Assembly: GCF_000276665.1 (NCBI RefSeq)
Contig: NW_004955429.1
Coordinates: 1,318,344 to 1,382,343, forward strand
Source: Chinchilla lanigera
Taxonomy: Eukaryota > Chordata > Mammalia > Rodentia > Chinchillidae
DNA length: 64,000 nt
Reading direction: 5' to 3'
Shown one piece after another: positions 34,842 through 45,984 of the stretch. Within the stretch, counting starts at the first letter, position 1; every line of letters begins with the position of its first letter. The notes beneath the pieces were generated by a model. It was given only the letters and a program-made list of their open reading frames with translations. It ran no database searches and was not told the origin of the DNA. A program made the translations under genes and the position numbers.

Positions 34842-35141
34842 GAGCTACTGGGTCCCAGTAGTTTAGAACCTGACAGTGGCACGAATGAGCTCTTCTGGAA
34901 GAGGGAACTTCTACTCTTGAAGAATCAGCAGTACCTGGAAACGCTTCATAAGAGAATGGTTGTCGACAGCAGAAGACATCCACGTCTGAACTATGGAACT
35001 ACATTTCAAGGGGAGGAAAGTGAGGAAGGTAGCACGGCATTCAGTCAGTCTGAACCTAATACAGAGTTTCAAGACGACCACGAGGTCAGAGCAGCAGGCA
35101 AGGTCCGGGTCAAACATCCGGCAGCCAGGCCAACAAGATGA
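34842..35141 (+). other. Unrecognised CpG-richer open frame
   Basis: An open frame of 99 codons follows a TGA at 34839-34841 and ends at a TGA at 35139-35141. The predicted peptide is hydrophilic and acidic/basic mixed (segments ELFWKRELLLLKNQQYLETL and RRHPRLNYGTTFQGEESEEG, with a basic C-terminus). There is no signal peptide or membrane segment. CpG density is clearly higher than in the flanks (about a dozen CpGs in 350 bases). I do not recognise a family and see no splice sites, poly(A) tail or target duplication. It could be a processed-pseudogene fragment, an ERV piece or chance. Confidence 0.25.
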
Positions 35142-35599
35142 AATTTCATCCCTGAACTACAGCACAAATCCCCCGGTTTTAAGTTGGGAACGACAATATA
35201 AAATTTACGTTTTATAAAGAACACACTTGTATAGAAATAATCAATTTAAAAAGGCAATAAATCTAAAGAGGGCAACCTTTTTGACAAAAAGAAACATCTT
35301 GAGTCTTTGGGGGGAAATTCAGGAAATCTCTGATGAGAAGCTGAACTAAAAGCAGCAACACAGGAGAACAGAAAAAATAATTAAGAAGCATGTGGAGTCT
35401 GAACTGAGAGAAATATAAATATTATTGGAAAAGGAGAAGGAGCAGTGAGGAACTGAGGCTAACCATTGAAAGCTGAGGGGGGCCATGCAGCTTCCTTCGT
35501 GAGAGAGGAGGGAAGCAGGGAGGAAGCAGGTGTGTGTGGGTGATGGGGTGGTTTCCACTCACACAAGAGGATGGCTTCAGAGTGAATTCACTGAAGTTC
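35142..35599. other. Purine-rich unannotated stretch
   Basis: GA-rich, no recognised element. It may be part of the L2-like antisense segment that follows. Confidence 0.25.
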
Positions 35600-35835
35600 C
35601 AGGAACAGATGGACTCCAGGTAGAGCTAAAATCTTGGGAGTGGAAGAGGTCACTTGGCTGGATTTGAAGAGCAGAGAGTAAGAGCTGGAGCCCTAACGGA
35701 AATCTGAAAAAGAGAGAGAAGAGACAACTTCAAAGGCAGCAAAGGAGACAAACCCAGAGGCTAGGAGAAAACCCAGGAGGAGAAATCAAATGAAGCCAAA
35801 AGAATGGGGAGTCCTGCCAAGGAGCATTGTTTTCC
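35600..35835 (-). mobile_element. L2-type LINE fragment, antisense
   Basis: Plus-strand phrases 'ggcagcaaaggagacaaac', 'ccaggaggagaaatcaaatg' and 'gaagccaaaagaatggggag' follow the same antisense L2 pattern seen at 18.5 kb ('agcaaaggagac...ccaggagag...gaagccaag'). Strongly decayed, boundaries uncertain. Confidence 0.4.
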
Positions 35836-35904
35836 TGAGCATTTCCCATGTATTTAGGAGAGTGGGAGCCACAGAAGAGAGCCAGACTGATCCTGACCTA
35901 AGGA

Positions 35905-36310
35905 GCTAATAGAAAAATGGAAGAAATTGTGAAAGATGTGAAGAAGCAGAAGATAATATCACCCTAAAATGCATCACTCTGGCTTAAGGATTACTTTGAA
36001 CTGAAGATTGTTGAGAAGACGCACAGATAAGAAAACCTGTCTGCCCTCCACCAAATGGCACTAAGGAGGTCATAAATTTGTAAAGGTGCATGTCTCCTCT
36101 ATTGGGAGGGACAGAGGTTAATCACCTTGGGCAAATATGGACCCATAGCAGCCTGGAGACAGTGCTTGAGGAATCTATATAGCACATCTTGCTACCAAGC
36201 CCTTATTCACCATTGTGTTCCCCATATACTGACCTTCCCAGAACTTGCCTCCTCACACTCTCAGAGTGCCTTTCCCTCATCTCTTCATTAAAATGTATTT
36301 TTTTCCTAAA
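35905..36310 (+). mobile_element. ERV LTR candidate
   Basis: 'ataatatcaccctaaaatgc', 'ctggcttaaggattactttg', 'agataagaaaacctgtctgc', a TATA-like 'atctatatagcac' at about 36175, and a polyadenylation-like 'cattaaaatgta' at about 36288 in a C/T-rich context. The layout is that of a solo LTR in sense orientation. Family uncertain. Confidence 0.4.
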
Positions 36311-37439
36311 ATTATATGCCCAAATTCTAACCACTCCTTAGAGCTACTGACTTTTAAGTCCGCATTGTATGCACAATACAAAGGTTGACAAATTTCAGTT
36401 TGCTTTTCTCTTGTTAATCCATCCTAGATCAGTCAGATTCACAGGACCTCAGAGGGAGAAGCTAGGAAGTACAAGGAAGAAGTTTTCTCTGTATTCTACA
36501 TCAAAGGTTGTAAACTAGTGGGATGAATGTTATAGCAGAGTCGAGGGCCAGGCTTCCTGATCAGCCTGATGGGAGGAGCAGGTTGAGAGAGACAGCTTCT
36601 CAGAAAATCCTTTGGGTCCTTACAGGGTGCTAGAGTTAGAGGAGTTAGTAAGTGGAAGAAGAGCATCTAGTTAGAAGGAACATTGTAAAGGGCAGGGCTT
36701 CAGGAAGGGAAGCAAAGCTGGAATCTATAATATGTTATGAAGGGTCAAGAGATAAAATGTCCAATTGTTCTAATATACAGGACTATTGACTTCATTCTTA
36801 CTGCATGTCAACGTTGCAACAAAGAAGGGAAACTATTGATAGCACACATCGAGACCTGCCATGCAGTATTGACTGCAGAGAGTTGTGGAGGTGTGTAGGG
36901 CTGCACTTCACCCTAAGGGCTGTGGGGAAAGACTGAGCCAAGGCTGAGCTGGGAGTTGGCAAACTCCTGGAGATTAGAGCAAAGGCAGTCCAGCAGGTGT
37001 CTGGCCTTGGTGTTCCTCCCTGTTAACTACGGCACAGATAGCTCTGAGAATGTTTTCCTTTCAGTGTTCTCAGCAAAACACAGAAACCTTGCTTGCACTT
37101 TTGACTCCATCGCACACTTCCCCTTTTTTTGCTGTGTATACATAAAGACACAGACCATGCTGAGTTGTTGCTGCCTCTCCATCAGAGAGGTCAGATCCCT
37201 CCCGGTCCCAGCTTTCCTTTTATGTGTCTCGTCTCTTCTTAATCTTCCATCGCCCTCTCTCAGGACCCAGGTCAGGTCCCTTAGCAGGTCATAGCAAAGG
37301 CCACATATAAAATGGGACATCACCCCTAGATCTGCAATGCTGGAACCCAAGAAGTCCACCTGCACCCCTGAAATCCTCACAAAGTGCAACCATAGCAGTG
37401 GGTCATGGTGGAACCATGACCTCCTGCCCAGTTTCTGTG
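36311..37439. other. Unannotated, moderate GC
   Basis: It holds the longest non-repeat open frame of the window (37027-37503, minus, 158 codons). The predicted peptide has no recognisable domain and partly overlaps the LTR candidate at 37.44 kb. It may be ERV-derived noncoding sequence. Confidence 0.25.
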
Positions 37440-37860
37440 TGCCTCTGCTTGGGAACTTGGCTTTGTAACCCAATACATCAGGCTCCCTTTCTAGTGAGTG
37501 CAAAGTGAAGGAGCGAAGACAATGAAGAAAGCTTTATTACAAGCAGCCATTGAGAAGAACGCCAGCATCATATGCAAATGGAAAATGCTGTTCTGGAACA
37601 AAGGACAAATGGGGATTTTACTTGGAGAACCTACACATATTCATATAGGAAACACTTTGGGAAAGGGCGCATTTATGAGTACTCAGGTCAGGGTCCTGAG
37701 GATGGCAGATACGAATGCTTCTGGGCTGAAACAAAGAATACAACTTTGAAGGGAGTTCATGTCAGAGTATACCCCTAAAGGTGCCCACCTTGCGTGGTAA
37801 CTAGCAGGTTCCTGCCAGGTATAAAAGGAGGACAAGACCAAGTCTCGCAATTTCAGCTGC
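37440..37860 (-). mobile_element. ERV LTR candidate, minus strand
   Basis: On the minus strand a TATA-like CCTATATGAATATGT (plus about 37640-37654) is followed about 105 bases later by AATAAAGC (plus about 37533-37540). A C/T-rich R/U5-like region and a possible CA end near 37470 come next. The TATA block and spacing match the 870-1215 candidate, so both probably belong to one LTR family. No gag/pol/env-like frame adjoins. Confidence 0.45.
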
Positions 37861-39164
37861 ATGACCAGTAAATGAGTAACTTCTAGTCTTGTGCATCATC
37901 TCCATGCCTTGCATTGATGGATTGCCTTAAGTATCACTTATAAAGGCTCATGAAATGCTTCTGGAGACCAAGCAAAACTACAGATTTCAAGGTAATACTT
38001 CAGCCTCTAAAGTCCATGAGTTCTCTTGATTTTCAGAGGAAATTAACAAAGTAGAATTTACTTTCCTTTCAATCTTATGCATGATAACAGTTGACACATA
38101 AACATGCTGGGGGTTCTAAGGGTCCTAGCACCACTTATTACTGCAGCAGAACTATAATCTGACTGGCTTCAGCCAGGGTCCTTAATATCACTCTCTAGAA
38201 ATCCAGATAGAGGAAGAATCATGGTGGACATTGAGCTTCACCGTGAAAATAAAGGAGGGTGACCAGTGTTTTTAGGTCATGAGTGATCCATTCTGTCACT
38301 CAACAAGTTAGACTTTGGAAAATGGGTACCTTGGGGTAGTCAGTCAGTTACTGGCATACTTCAGGGAAAAGATGAAGGTCTGCACTCATGAAGGCAGCCC
38401 AAGAGTTGATGAGCAGAAAGAGTGGCAGTCAACTTCTTAAGATAGCAAGATATTCACAGAGCCATGAAATGCTGTAGGTATTTTTGGAGCATTGAACCTA
38501 TCTTGTAAAGGTGCTGGCCAGTAAATATGTGCATTTATTGAGCTAACAAGTTGCTTATAAGACATTCCAGCATCCTAGCTAGTGCAGTTGCTCATCACTA
38601 ACAAAGAAAAGTCCTATCCTTCTTTTCATAATCTATTTCATCTTTCCCACCACCCTCATTTCCCAGTGGTGCCTAATAATGCTCCCACCATGGAGAGGCA
38701 CTTAGTGGAAATGCTTTTACCAGTCATGGAGTGTCAGCGCTCCTCATTAGTGTTTAAGTGCCGTGAACGTTTATGGCTGTGACCATTCTTTTGTCATGAA
38801 TATTATCCCATTACGTTGAAATGTTTTATTCTGTTGATAAAAAGACACTGCAAACTGAAAGTCCAAATTATTATTATTGCCATTACTGTTATTCTTAGAA
38901 TATGTGCAGCATTGTCTCATTAAAATGCAATTTATTACAAATTTACTGTCTTGCAATTCTGTTTTTTTAGTCTTTTCCACACTTTAGTTTTGTTGTACAA
39001 TGTTTTAGTTGTTCTCACTAATGAAAAAAGAATCTATTAAAAGCATACTTGGACTATAAAGACATTTATTTTCAGTAATCTCATTTTAATAAGCTTATTT
39101 CTTATAACAATAGAGTGAGAACACAGAGCTGATTTTCTGTGTATCTATTTGAACGTCTATCTGA
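37861..39164. other. Repeat-poor interval
   Basis: No confident element or exon. Contains a short (TTA)n-like run near 38867. Confidence 0.3.
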
Positions 39165-39535
39165 ATTACAACTGTGACGGTGGAGGCTGAGAAGCTGCAC
39201 AGTTTGCTGCCTGCAAGCTGGAGACCCAGAAGAGACAGTGACAATTCCATTCAGAGTCTGGAAGGTCAATAAGTCAGGCGAGTTGGCAGGGCAAGTTCTA
39301 GTTCAGATCAATGTCTCAGCACCACAGTCAGGAGGAGAGCACATTTGCCCTCTGTCCCATTTTGCTCTGTCCAGGTCTTTCATGCATTAGATGACAGCCA
39401 CCCACAATGGGCAGTGCCATCTGCTTTCCTAGCCTACCAGTCCATGTGCTGACCTCATCTGGAAACACCTCAAGGTACAGTTAAACTAGGTGCCTGGATG
39501 CCACGACCTGTGTAAAGTTGTCACTCACACTTTAC
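39165..39535 (+). mobile_element. MLT2-type ERVL LTR fragment
   Basis: 'gacggtggaggctgagaagc', 'cctgcaagctggagacccag', 'gacagccacccacaatgggc', 'cagtccatgtgctgacctca' and 'tctggaaacacctcaaggta' follow the order of an MLT2/ERVL LTR. The first roughly 80 bases are absent or unrecognisable. Confidence 0.7.
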
Positions 39536-40656
39536 CATCATAGCTCTGCAGAAAGTCTGTCTAAGCAAACAAGCACAAATATGACAGTAATACTATGAAG
39601 AAAATTCTGTTTTAATCATTAATTTACTATAAAGCATGCCTGTCTCTCCAGAATTTTTCTTATTCAGTATATTGTATGAAAACCAAAAATGTATTTAGCT
39701 GTAAGCATCTTTGAAGAAACAGCTCCAGTCTCACAAGATTAGTGTTAAACGTGCCTACATTTCAGTATTTATCATGGTTAATACGTATTTCCAATAAGCC
39801 CCAAATACAAAGCAAAACTGATGGAATGCCATTTTACCTCCTGTAATTTTCCATGATAATTATTATCAAATATAATTTCTACTTCTGAAGTTAGAGTTTA
39901 GCAGATATTAATATAGATAACAAGAATGAAAGTAATTTTTTAGTAGCAATCTTGCTTGATGAAAATGCTTCTGCATTTGATTAATAAAGCATTAGCAGTT
40001 GATGGACTAGTGCTGGCCTGTGTGTGTGTATATATACAGTTCAGCAAGAGAATAAGATAGATGTTTCTGATCTGGCATAACTGAAAAATCCAGATTAAAA
40101 ATTAATCATTTTTTGTTTTAAAATAAAACAAACTCTTCAGCATCATCTTTCAAAATTGCCAATAAAGATTTTTCTCAAGGAAATTAATTTTTTTAAAGTG
40201 TATTAATTCTAACCACTCAAAAGAATGTACTATTTCTGAAAGTTTATTCATTCATAACACTACCCCTTCTAAATGCAAATAAACATATTTCTATTTTCTC
40301 ATCAGAGTATTTCTTAATATAGTTTCCATGGTTTAAAAGCACAAAAAACCTTGAGTGCCTTTGGTCAACACAAGTCTATTGCAGTCCAGTGGTTTTCTAC
40401 TTACATTGCCAGATAAATACATCCACCCAGTGGATAATAGAAAAATATAAAATCTGTTGCTCACACACACTCATACATTTCATTTGAAAAATTTTAAAAA
40501 TGAAGAATTCTACAAACAAGGACAAAAGAAACTACATTAATGCAACACCCTGTTCAAATTTGTTAGGTGAAAAATATGAAATAACTTTAAACAAATAACT
40601 TCTGTGAAAACACTCACAAAAGTAGATTGTGCCAATCATCCAAGAAAGGTAAAAAT
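39536..40656. other. Repeat-poor AT-rich interval
   Basis: No supported feature apart from a short 'tgtgtgtgtatatata' run at about 40020. Confidence 0.3.
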
Positions 40657-40687
40657 GCAAATATTGAAAGAGTCTTTCAATATTTGC
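40657..40687. repeat. Perfect 31-bp palindrome
   Basis: Arms 'gcaaatattgaaaga' (40657-40671) and its exact reverse complement (40673-40687) surround a single G. A third partial copy of the arm ('gcaatattgaaagag') follows immediately. The arms would form a 15-bp hairpin stem if extruded. Confidence 0.97.
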
Positions 40688-41404
40688 AATATTGAAAGAG
40701 ACTTTTAATGCTAAGATGTATCAGTCAAGAACCACATAAAACATAGAATAATTAAAGAGGTTGTTATGGAGGACATTAAATTTCCAAGGTCTGTCCTGTG
40801 AGACCTTTGAAAGTTAGGACAAACAGTGAGAGGTAATGTCTTATGTCATGGTTACTGCCGATTAAAAACCTCGGTGGTAAGATAATGCTCACAGGAATGC
40901 TCAGTTCTGAGTGAGACAGTAAATTCCTCAGAGAACAGTTTGGCAGTATCCAATAAAACTGATGACAGGAATACAGATTTATCAAGTAATCTCACTTGCA
41001 CATATCTCATTTGTAGACTTGAGGGAAGCCTCACATTCAACTTTAAAATGAGAATAAGTAAACAAACTTTGAAAGAGAAAAAGAAAAAGGAAAGGAAACA
41101 GGAAAAAAAAGACAGGTGAAATCACATTCTCTAAAAAATCTCTCATCTCTATAAAATACGTATAATAAAATGTTGCCTTCATGAATAAGAACACAAGAAA
41201 GAAAAAAAAAACAAAAATCAAGCATACAATAAATAATTCTTGATATGAAATATGAAAGTGGAGTTTTTGGTTGTTTGTTTTTAAAGTCTTGAAAGGTTAG
41301 ACAATGGCTAGAAGGAAATAGACCACAACTCAGAGAGCTGAACAAAGGAAATGGAGTTTTTCAGCTAAGAGAAGTATGGGGAGTTGTGTCTGTTTGTTTA
41401 CTTG
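40688..41404. other. Unannotated, A-rich patches
   Basis: A-rich runs at about 41070-41110 and 41195-41215. 'cagtttggcagtatccaata' at about 40937 faintly recalls L1 ORF2, not enough to call. Confidence 0.25.
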
Positions 41405-41575
41405 TTTGATTTTGAGGTACTGGAGACTTCATACATATCCACATCTCCAGCCATTTTTTTTTTGTTGTTTAATTTTTGTTTTGCGATAGAGTGTTGCTAA
41501 ACCACTAAATTGCCCAGGTTGGGCTTGGATTCGGGATCCTCCTGCCTTGGTCATCTAGAGTGCTGGATTAAGAGG
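41405..41575 (-). mobile_element. B1-dID dimeric SINE, reverse (ID half shortened)
   Basis: On the plus strand a short ID-like end ('gaggtactggagactt', 'atccacatctccagcc') is followed by a reversed B1: 'gcgatagagtgttgctaaac', 'attgcccaggttgggcttgg', 'ggatcctcctgccttggtca', 'gagtgctggattaaga'. Read on the minus strand the order is B1 then ID, as in B1-dID. The ID half appears internally deleted. Confidence 0.6.
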
Positions 41576-41663
41576 ATCTGAACTTTGGAAGTCGGCAACC
41601 ACCTCGCACAGCAGAAGACAGAGGACAGTCTGCAGGAGGCTGTGCGTGCTTGCCCCTGCTGCA

Positions 41664-42050
41664 TACAGAGTCCACCAAAGAAAATGTATACACAATTCAA
41701 GACAAGAAAAGCTGGTGTAAATATTTTAATATTAAATTTATTGAGACATCATGAGGTTAATACAAGTGACCTTTGGCCTCTGCAATTATAAGAGTTCCTC
41801 ACAGTGGTGATCATTGACTTCCAGACATTTATTAGTACAGTGAACTGCTGCTTGGGTAACCTTGGTCATTGAGATTGCTGCCCATTCATCTTCAATTTCT
41901 TCTCTAAGGTTGGCAGTGTAGTAGGTTTTCTGTGATCTATAACATTCTCTAGGATCCCCCATACAAGGATAACATCATCCACTGAAAAAAAGATCATACT
42001 CTTTCTTTTCCTGAAGTGTGTATACATTTTTCTGTTTTGCAGACTCTATA
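41664..42050 (-). mobile_element. Mariner-like DNA transposon, internally deleted, with paired TIRs and TA duplication
   Basis: The left end (41666 onward) reads 'cagagtccaccaaagaaaat' then 'gtatacacaattcaagacaa'. The right end, reversed from 42048, reads 'tagagtctgcaaaacagaaa' then 'aatgtatacacacttcagga'. After small gaps these align as terminal inverted repeats of roughly 45 bases, with a shared core 'aaaatgtatacaca.ttca'. The dinucleotide TA flanks both sides (41664-41665 and 42049-42050), the Tc1/mariner target duplication. The 383-base interior carries the C-terminal end of a transposase-like frame on the minus strand and an AATAAA after its stop. It is far shorter than an autonomous element (about 1.3 kb), so it is an internally deleted copy. 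Family unknown to me. Confidence 0.6.
41786..41974 (-). pseudogene. Transposase C-terminal fragment (mariner-like)
   Basis: A frame of 62 codons plus TAA (stop at 41786-41788) lies inside the inverted-repeat element. It contains NLREEIEDEWAAIS and ends in CTNKCLEVNDHHCEELL. Many mariner-like transposases end with a block such as 'R(C/A)..(V/A)NGGHFEHLL' preceded by an 'L...I..(A/E)...I' helix, which this resembles. In a second frame just upstream (about 41925-41980) LVWGILENVI resembles the 'LWGYLK..V' block next to the last catalytic acidic residue. This implies a frameshift between them. The catalytic core is missing, so it cannot be active. Similarity is by eye. Confidence 0.45.
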
Positions 42051-42117
42051 GGTGCTGGTGGCTGCAGCTTCACTCTGCTCCTCCTGTTTGTCCTGTTCTT
42101 GCAAGGTGAAGGCTGGA

Positions 42118-42228
42118 TGATCCATCACTCTTTTTCTTTTTGGAAACAGGGTCTCAAACTCACAACAATCCCTCTGCCACAGCCTAGTGAGTGCTAGGAT
42201 TACAGGCATGCACCACCATATCTAGCTA
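42118..42228 (-). mobile_element. B1 SINE, reverse
   Basis: 'ggaaacagggtctcaaactc', 'acaacaatccctctgccaca', 'gagtgctaggattacaggca', 'tgcaccaccatatctagcta'. A possible target duplication around 'atccatcac' / 'atgcatcac' flanks it. Confidence 0.75.
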
Positions 42229-43284
42229 ATGCATCACCTTAGTGGCATAATGGAATCTATAGTGCCATATACTTCAATGTTAAAATAGGCAAAACACCTC
42301 TGTGAAGGATTTATGAATACCTATATACAAAGGTGGCATAAATTGTGAATGGGGTATGGTTATCTCTGAGGGGGAGGAGCAGTATTTTAAGGCTCTACAG
42401 GAGACACTCAACTTATTTTAATATCTTTAAAAAGTATGAAACAAAAATATTGAAATGTGGAGATCTGAGAAAACATTTCTTTACATTATTGCCTAGAACA
42501 TTTTTATTCTTCTAAATAAATACTGAAATATCTAACATAATGTAAAGTGACCATATTATTATTATTACCATTGTGTTGCCCTGGAAAGCTCCTATCTAAG
42601 TGTCCAAGGCAAGACTAATTGCCTCCTTTATTTATCAGCACAAAATACAATCAATTAATGTTTTTCTAAATTGAATGGAAATCCTGACTTCAGCAAAACT
42701 GGAAACTAGAGTTAACATTAGTTCTCAAAACTCACTCTATCACCTAGTACCAAATTGACAAGCCATTGTTCCTAGAAATTTATACAATTTCTTGCTAACT
42801 GACAAGTTCCCTTATAAAACCTTATGCCAAATGTTTATCATCCATATTTCTAATTCTCAACCTTCTGCAAATATTGTTCTTGCTCAGGAAGAACACAGAC
42901 ACTATACAACCCCTTGCTTACATCTTGTGGTGGCTGGCGTCATCATACTGAGGCAGTTCTTGGCAGGGTGTGAGCGTGATCCTTGTGACCAATTGTCCTT
43001 GAGCCCAAATCACTAAGGTCAAACACAGGAATTCTGCAAACTGCAACAAAAGCACTCAGAAGAAAAATAAAACACAAGTAAACACACATTATGTAGTCTC
43101 TGTCCTCTTTTTGTCCATTTCTCCTTTGAATATTTCTAAGAGATTTACAAAATATAGCTGAAATGGGGAAGGATTAAGTAAATTCTTTTTCTGAAGCTAG
43201 TGTAGGCTACCCTAAAATTCTTCCAAGACAAGGGGAAAAGAAATATGGAAAATCTATTTATTTGCAATAATCGCAGTACTATTC
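42229..43284. other. Unannotated AT-rich stretch
   Basis: No supported feature. Confidence 0.3.
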
Positions 43285-43362
43285 TTAAATTTTATATATA
43301 TATATATATATGTATATATATAGGTATCATATATATATATATAGGTATCATATATATATATG
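43285..43362. repeat. (TA)n microsatellite with 'ggtatca' interruptions
   Basis: TA runs separated by two copies of 'ataggtatcat', giving a small higher-order repeat. Confidence 0.95.
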
Positions 43363-43499
43363 TAATAAAACCACATACTTATTTGAACCAAGGATCATTA
43401 GAAATAGTGACTGCAGATTTAAATCTGTGTTTGTGATTTTAGAGATTTTATTGACTAAAAATGATGTATTGAACTAGTTGATTTCTTTTTTAAATTTTA

Positions 43500-43716
43500 T
43501 TTATTTATTTACAGTACTAAGAATTGAACCCAAGCCCTTTGCACTGAGATACATCCCCGGTCCTCATTTTTGTTTTTCTTTTTTCTTCCATTCTTTTTTT
43601 TTTTTTTTTTGAGACAGAGCCTTATTAATTTGCCCATGCTGGGTTTATATTTGTGACCCTCTTCCTTCAGTCTTTTAAAATGCTGAGATTACAGGCATTC
43701 ACTATCATGTGTGTCT
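43500..43716 (-). mobile_element. B1-dID dimeric SINE, reverse
   Basis: ID half at about 43508-43565: 'acagtactaagaattgaacc' and 'actgagatacatccccggtc'. B1 half at about 43590-43715: 'ttgagacagagccttattaa', 'tttgcccatgctgggtttat', 'atgctgagattacaggcatt', 'cactatcatgtg'. Order on the minus strand is B1 then ID, joined by a T-rich (A-rich on minus) linker. Confidence 0.75.
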
Positions 43717-44679
43717 AAACTAGTTAAAAATAACTGTTTGTATTCATATTATATTCTTGAACTCTTAATATCATATCCACAATAGTGTGCTGTGTTTGGT
43801 GCTTTGAGAGGAGGGTATATGGCTCATGTTGCGATATTTTTGATGTAGGCATAAGTGTAATCTACAATCTCATGATCCCATCTCTACATTTTGGGCCAAC
43901 TTTGATCTTCTCTTTTATAGAATTATGTTCTTCCTCACTTGATTCCCTATGACAGAACTTAATGCTAAAGACTTGGGATCATTACATCTCTGTGTAGGAT
44001 TTTCATACTATCACATATGAGTTACTTTAAAGTAAAAGAATATACAATAATTTATCTTTCATAAATGTTCCTGTGTGTTCTATTTGTTCAAGCACAGATT
44101 AAACTCTTATTCAACCTAGGAAGTGGCATTTGCTACATTGTTTTCTGCATGGAAGAAATGTTCATTATCCAACTACTAAATTTCCTCTTTTAATGATCTC
44201 CCTTATATAGCAAGCTTGGACTACCACAGAGAGTCTTCTAATTTCTCCGCTTTTCTTCCTCAAGTGGATGAGTGGCTCTGTACCACTCTGATTTTCCTAT
44301 CCCCTTCCTGGTTTTAACTTTTGTTTTTTTTTCTACGTCCTTTGTAAAGGTTGTGACAAATGTGAATAGGTAGAAATAAATGTCAAGATTCCTGGCATGG
44401 GTGAGGGGAACAGAAGACTCTATTAGGTTAAATTGGTAGGTTCTATTGCCAGATTTGAAAGTCAATTTGCCATCTTAAACTGAACCCTGAATCTGGATGC
44501 TTATTGATCCTTCTCCATCTCAGCTACTATTGGAATATACGGAGAAGTACATGAAAAATCACTATTCTAAAGATGGGTTTCCCTGCATTTGGAATTGCTC
44601 TGAGATTCCCAATACAATGAATAATTCTGGATCATTCCACAGTTTAAAAACCTAAGCTGTGTATCTGTAAGCTAGGCTG
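43717..44679. other. Unannotated AT-rich stretch
   Basis: No supported feature. Confidence 0.3.
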
Positions 44680-44733
44680 GAGACATAGCTCGTGTACATT
44701 GCTTTCCTATCATGTGTGAAGCACAGGTTTGAA

Positions 44734-44770
<37 letters not shown>
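44676..44770 (+). mobile_element. ID-like SINE with (TA)n tail
   Basis: 'ggctggagacatagctcgtg', 'cattgctttcctatcatgtg' and 'tgaagcacaggtttgaacc' match a tRNA-derived ID-like unit in sense orientation. It is followed directly by a (TA)n run (44737-44769). Diverged from the young ID copies. Confidence 0.6.
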
Positions 44771-44772
<2 letters not shown>

Positions 44773-45984
44773 TAGTGGCATAATAGAAGCCATAGTGCCA
44801 TATACTTAAATGTAAAATCTTGATCATGTCGATAGGTAGAAATAAAATTTTCATTTATTCTAATAAAGGCTTTCCCATGCAAAGCCCTAGTATAGCAGTG
44901 GATCTGAATGTTTATTGTTCATTGTATTTTCTCAACATCTCACTTTATCACTTTATGTTGTTTTAATTCACTTTTCTCCCTTTTCTTTTCAATTTTCTCA
45001 AAATATATTTAATCCTATAAAACCTAACCTGGTGGATACAACTTTCTCCAAAAGAGAAGGTTGATTGGAACATTCAAATTTGTTTCCTGAATAGGTAAGA
45101 CTTTTCAGCAAAGACCTATAATCCATTTCTTCACAGTATTAAAATTAGCTTTAGCCCTTAGTCTCTGCAGGAAGACCTGAAAACTCTTCCTGCCTCACAT
45201 TTTCCCCATAAATTCTCTTGAACAGCTAAAGGAAAACTCTACCTTTTCTGAATTTGAGTAGCACAGTGTAAAAATATAGCTCAGCAACACAAGAACTGCT
45301 GTAATCAACAAAGTATGTGTGAAGTAGAAGGAAATCTGGGAAATGCTTCCAGAACTCCCACACAGAAGACCTGGAAGGAGGCAAGAAAGTGCTTCATATG
45401 GCTATGTGTCTGACATAGCTCTCAGTTGCTTACCAAGGAGGGACCCACTTCCCCCACGTGCTCTGCACCCAGCCTCACCCAGACTCTGGAAGGTGCAGCA
45501 GAAGTGCAAGCGTTCAGAGTCTAGTAAGAACCCCCACAGGACAAGGTGTGCATTTTAATGCAGCCATTATAGCTTAACCAAACCTATGACAAAACCCACT
45601 AATCAAAGGGGAAAAAAAGGTAAAAAAAAAAAAATGCAAACTCCCTTTGTTTAAAACTGGGCAACAATTCCAGAAACTAATTAGTAATCTCTTTCTACTC
45701 AACACACAGATTTGTCATCAACCTAATTGTTGTTCTCAGTGCACAATTAGTGAGTGGCCACATCTGCAGGATGCTGAGCCAAACACTCTGTAAAGAAAGT
45801 TGATCCATCCCTGTAGAACTTAAGATTTGAATAAAGATTTACAAGGGAGTATGTTTGGACTGCACAGCATGAATGCACAAACACACAAACATAATACATA
45901 TGCCCACAGTCACACAGACACACAACTATGGGCATAAATGTACACATGAACATACATATTTCTACAACCCTGATGCACATGTGC
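44771..45984. other. Unannotated stretch
   Basis: No recognised element. A CA-rich patch lies at about 45880-45930. The open frame at 45343-45558 has no known family. Confidence 0.3.

Noticed and set aside
37027..37503. 158-codon minus-strand open frame, longest non-repeat frame
   Set aside because: No recognisable domain or conserved motif, no splice context, and it overlaps an LTR candidate; length is plausible by chance in a higher-GC patch.
37498..37778. Two overlapping plus-strand frames that look protein-like
   Set aside because: They lie within the proposed minus-strand LTR and lack any recognised domain.
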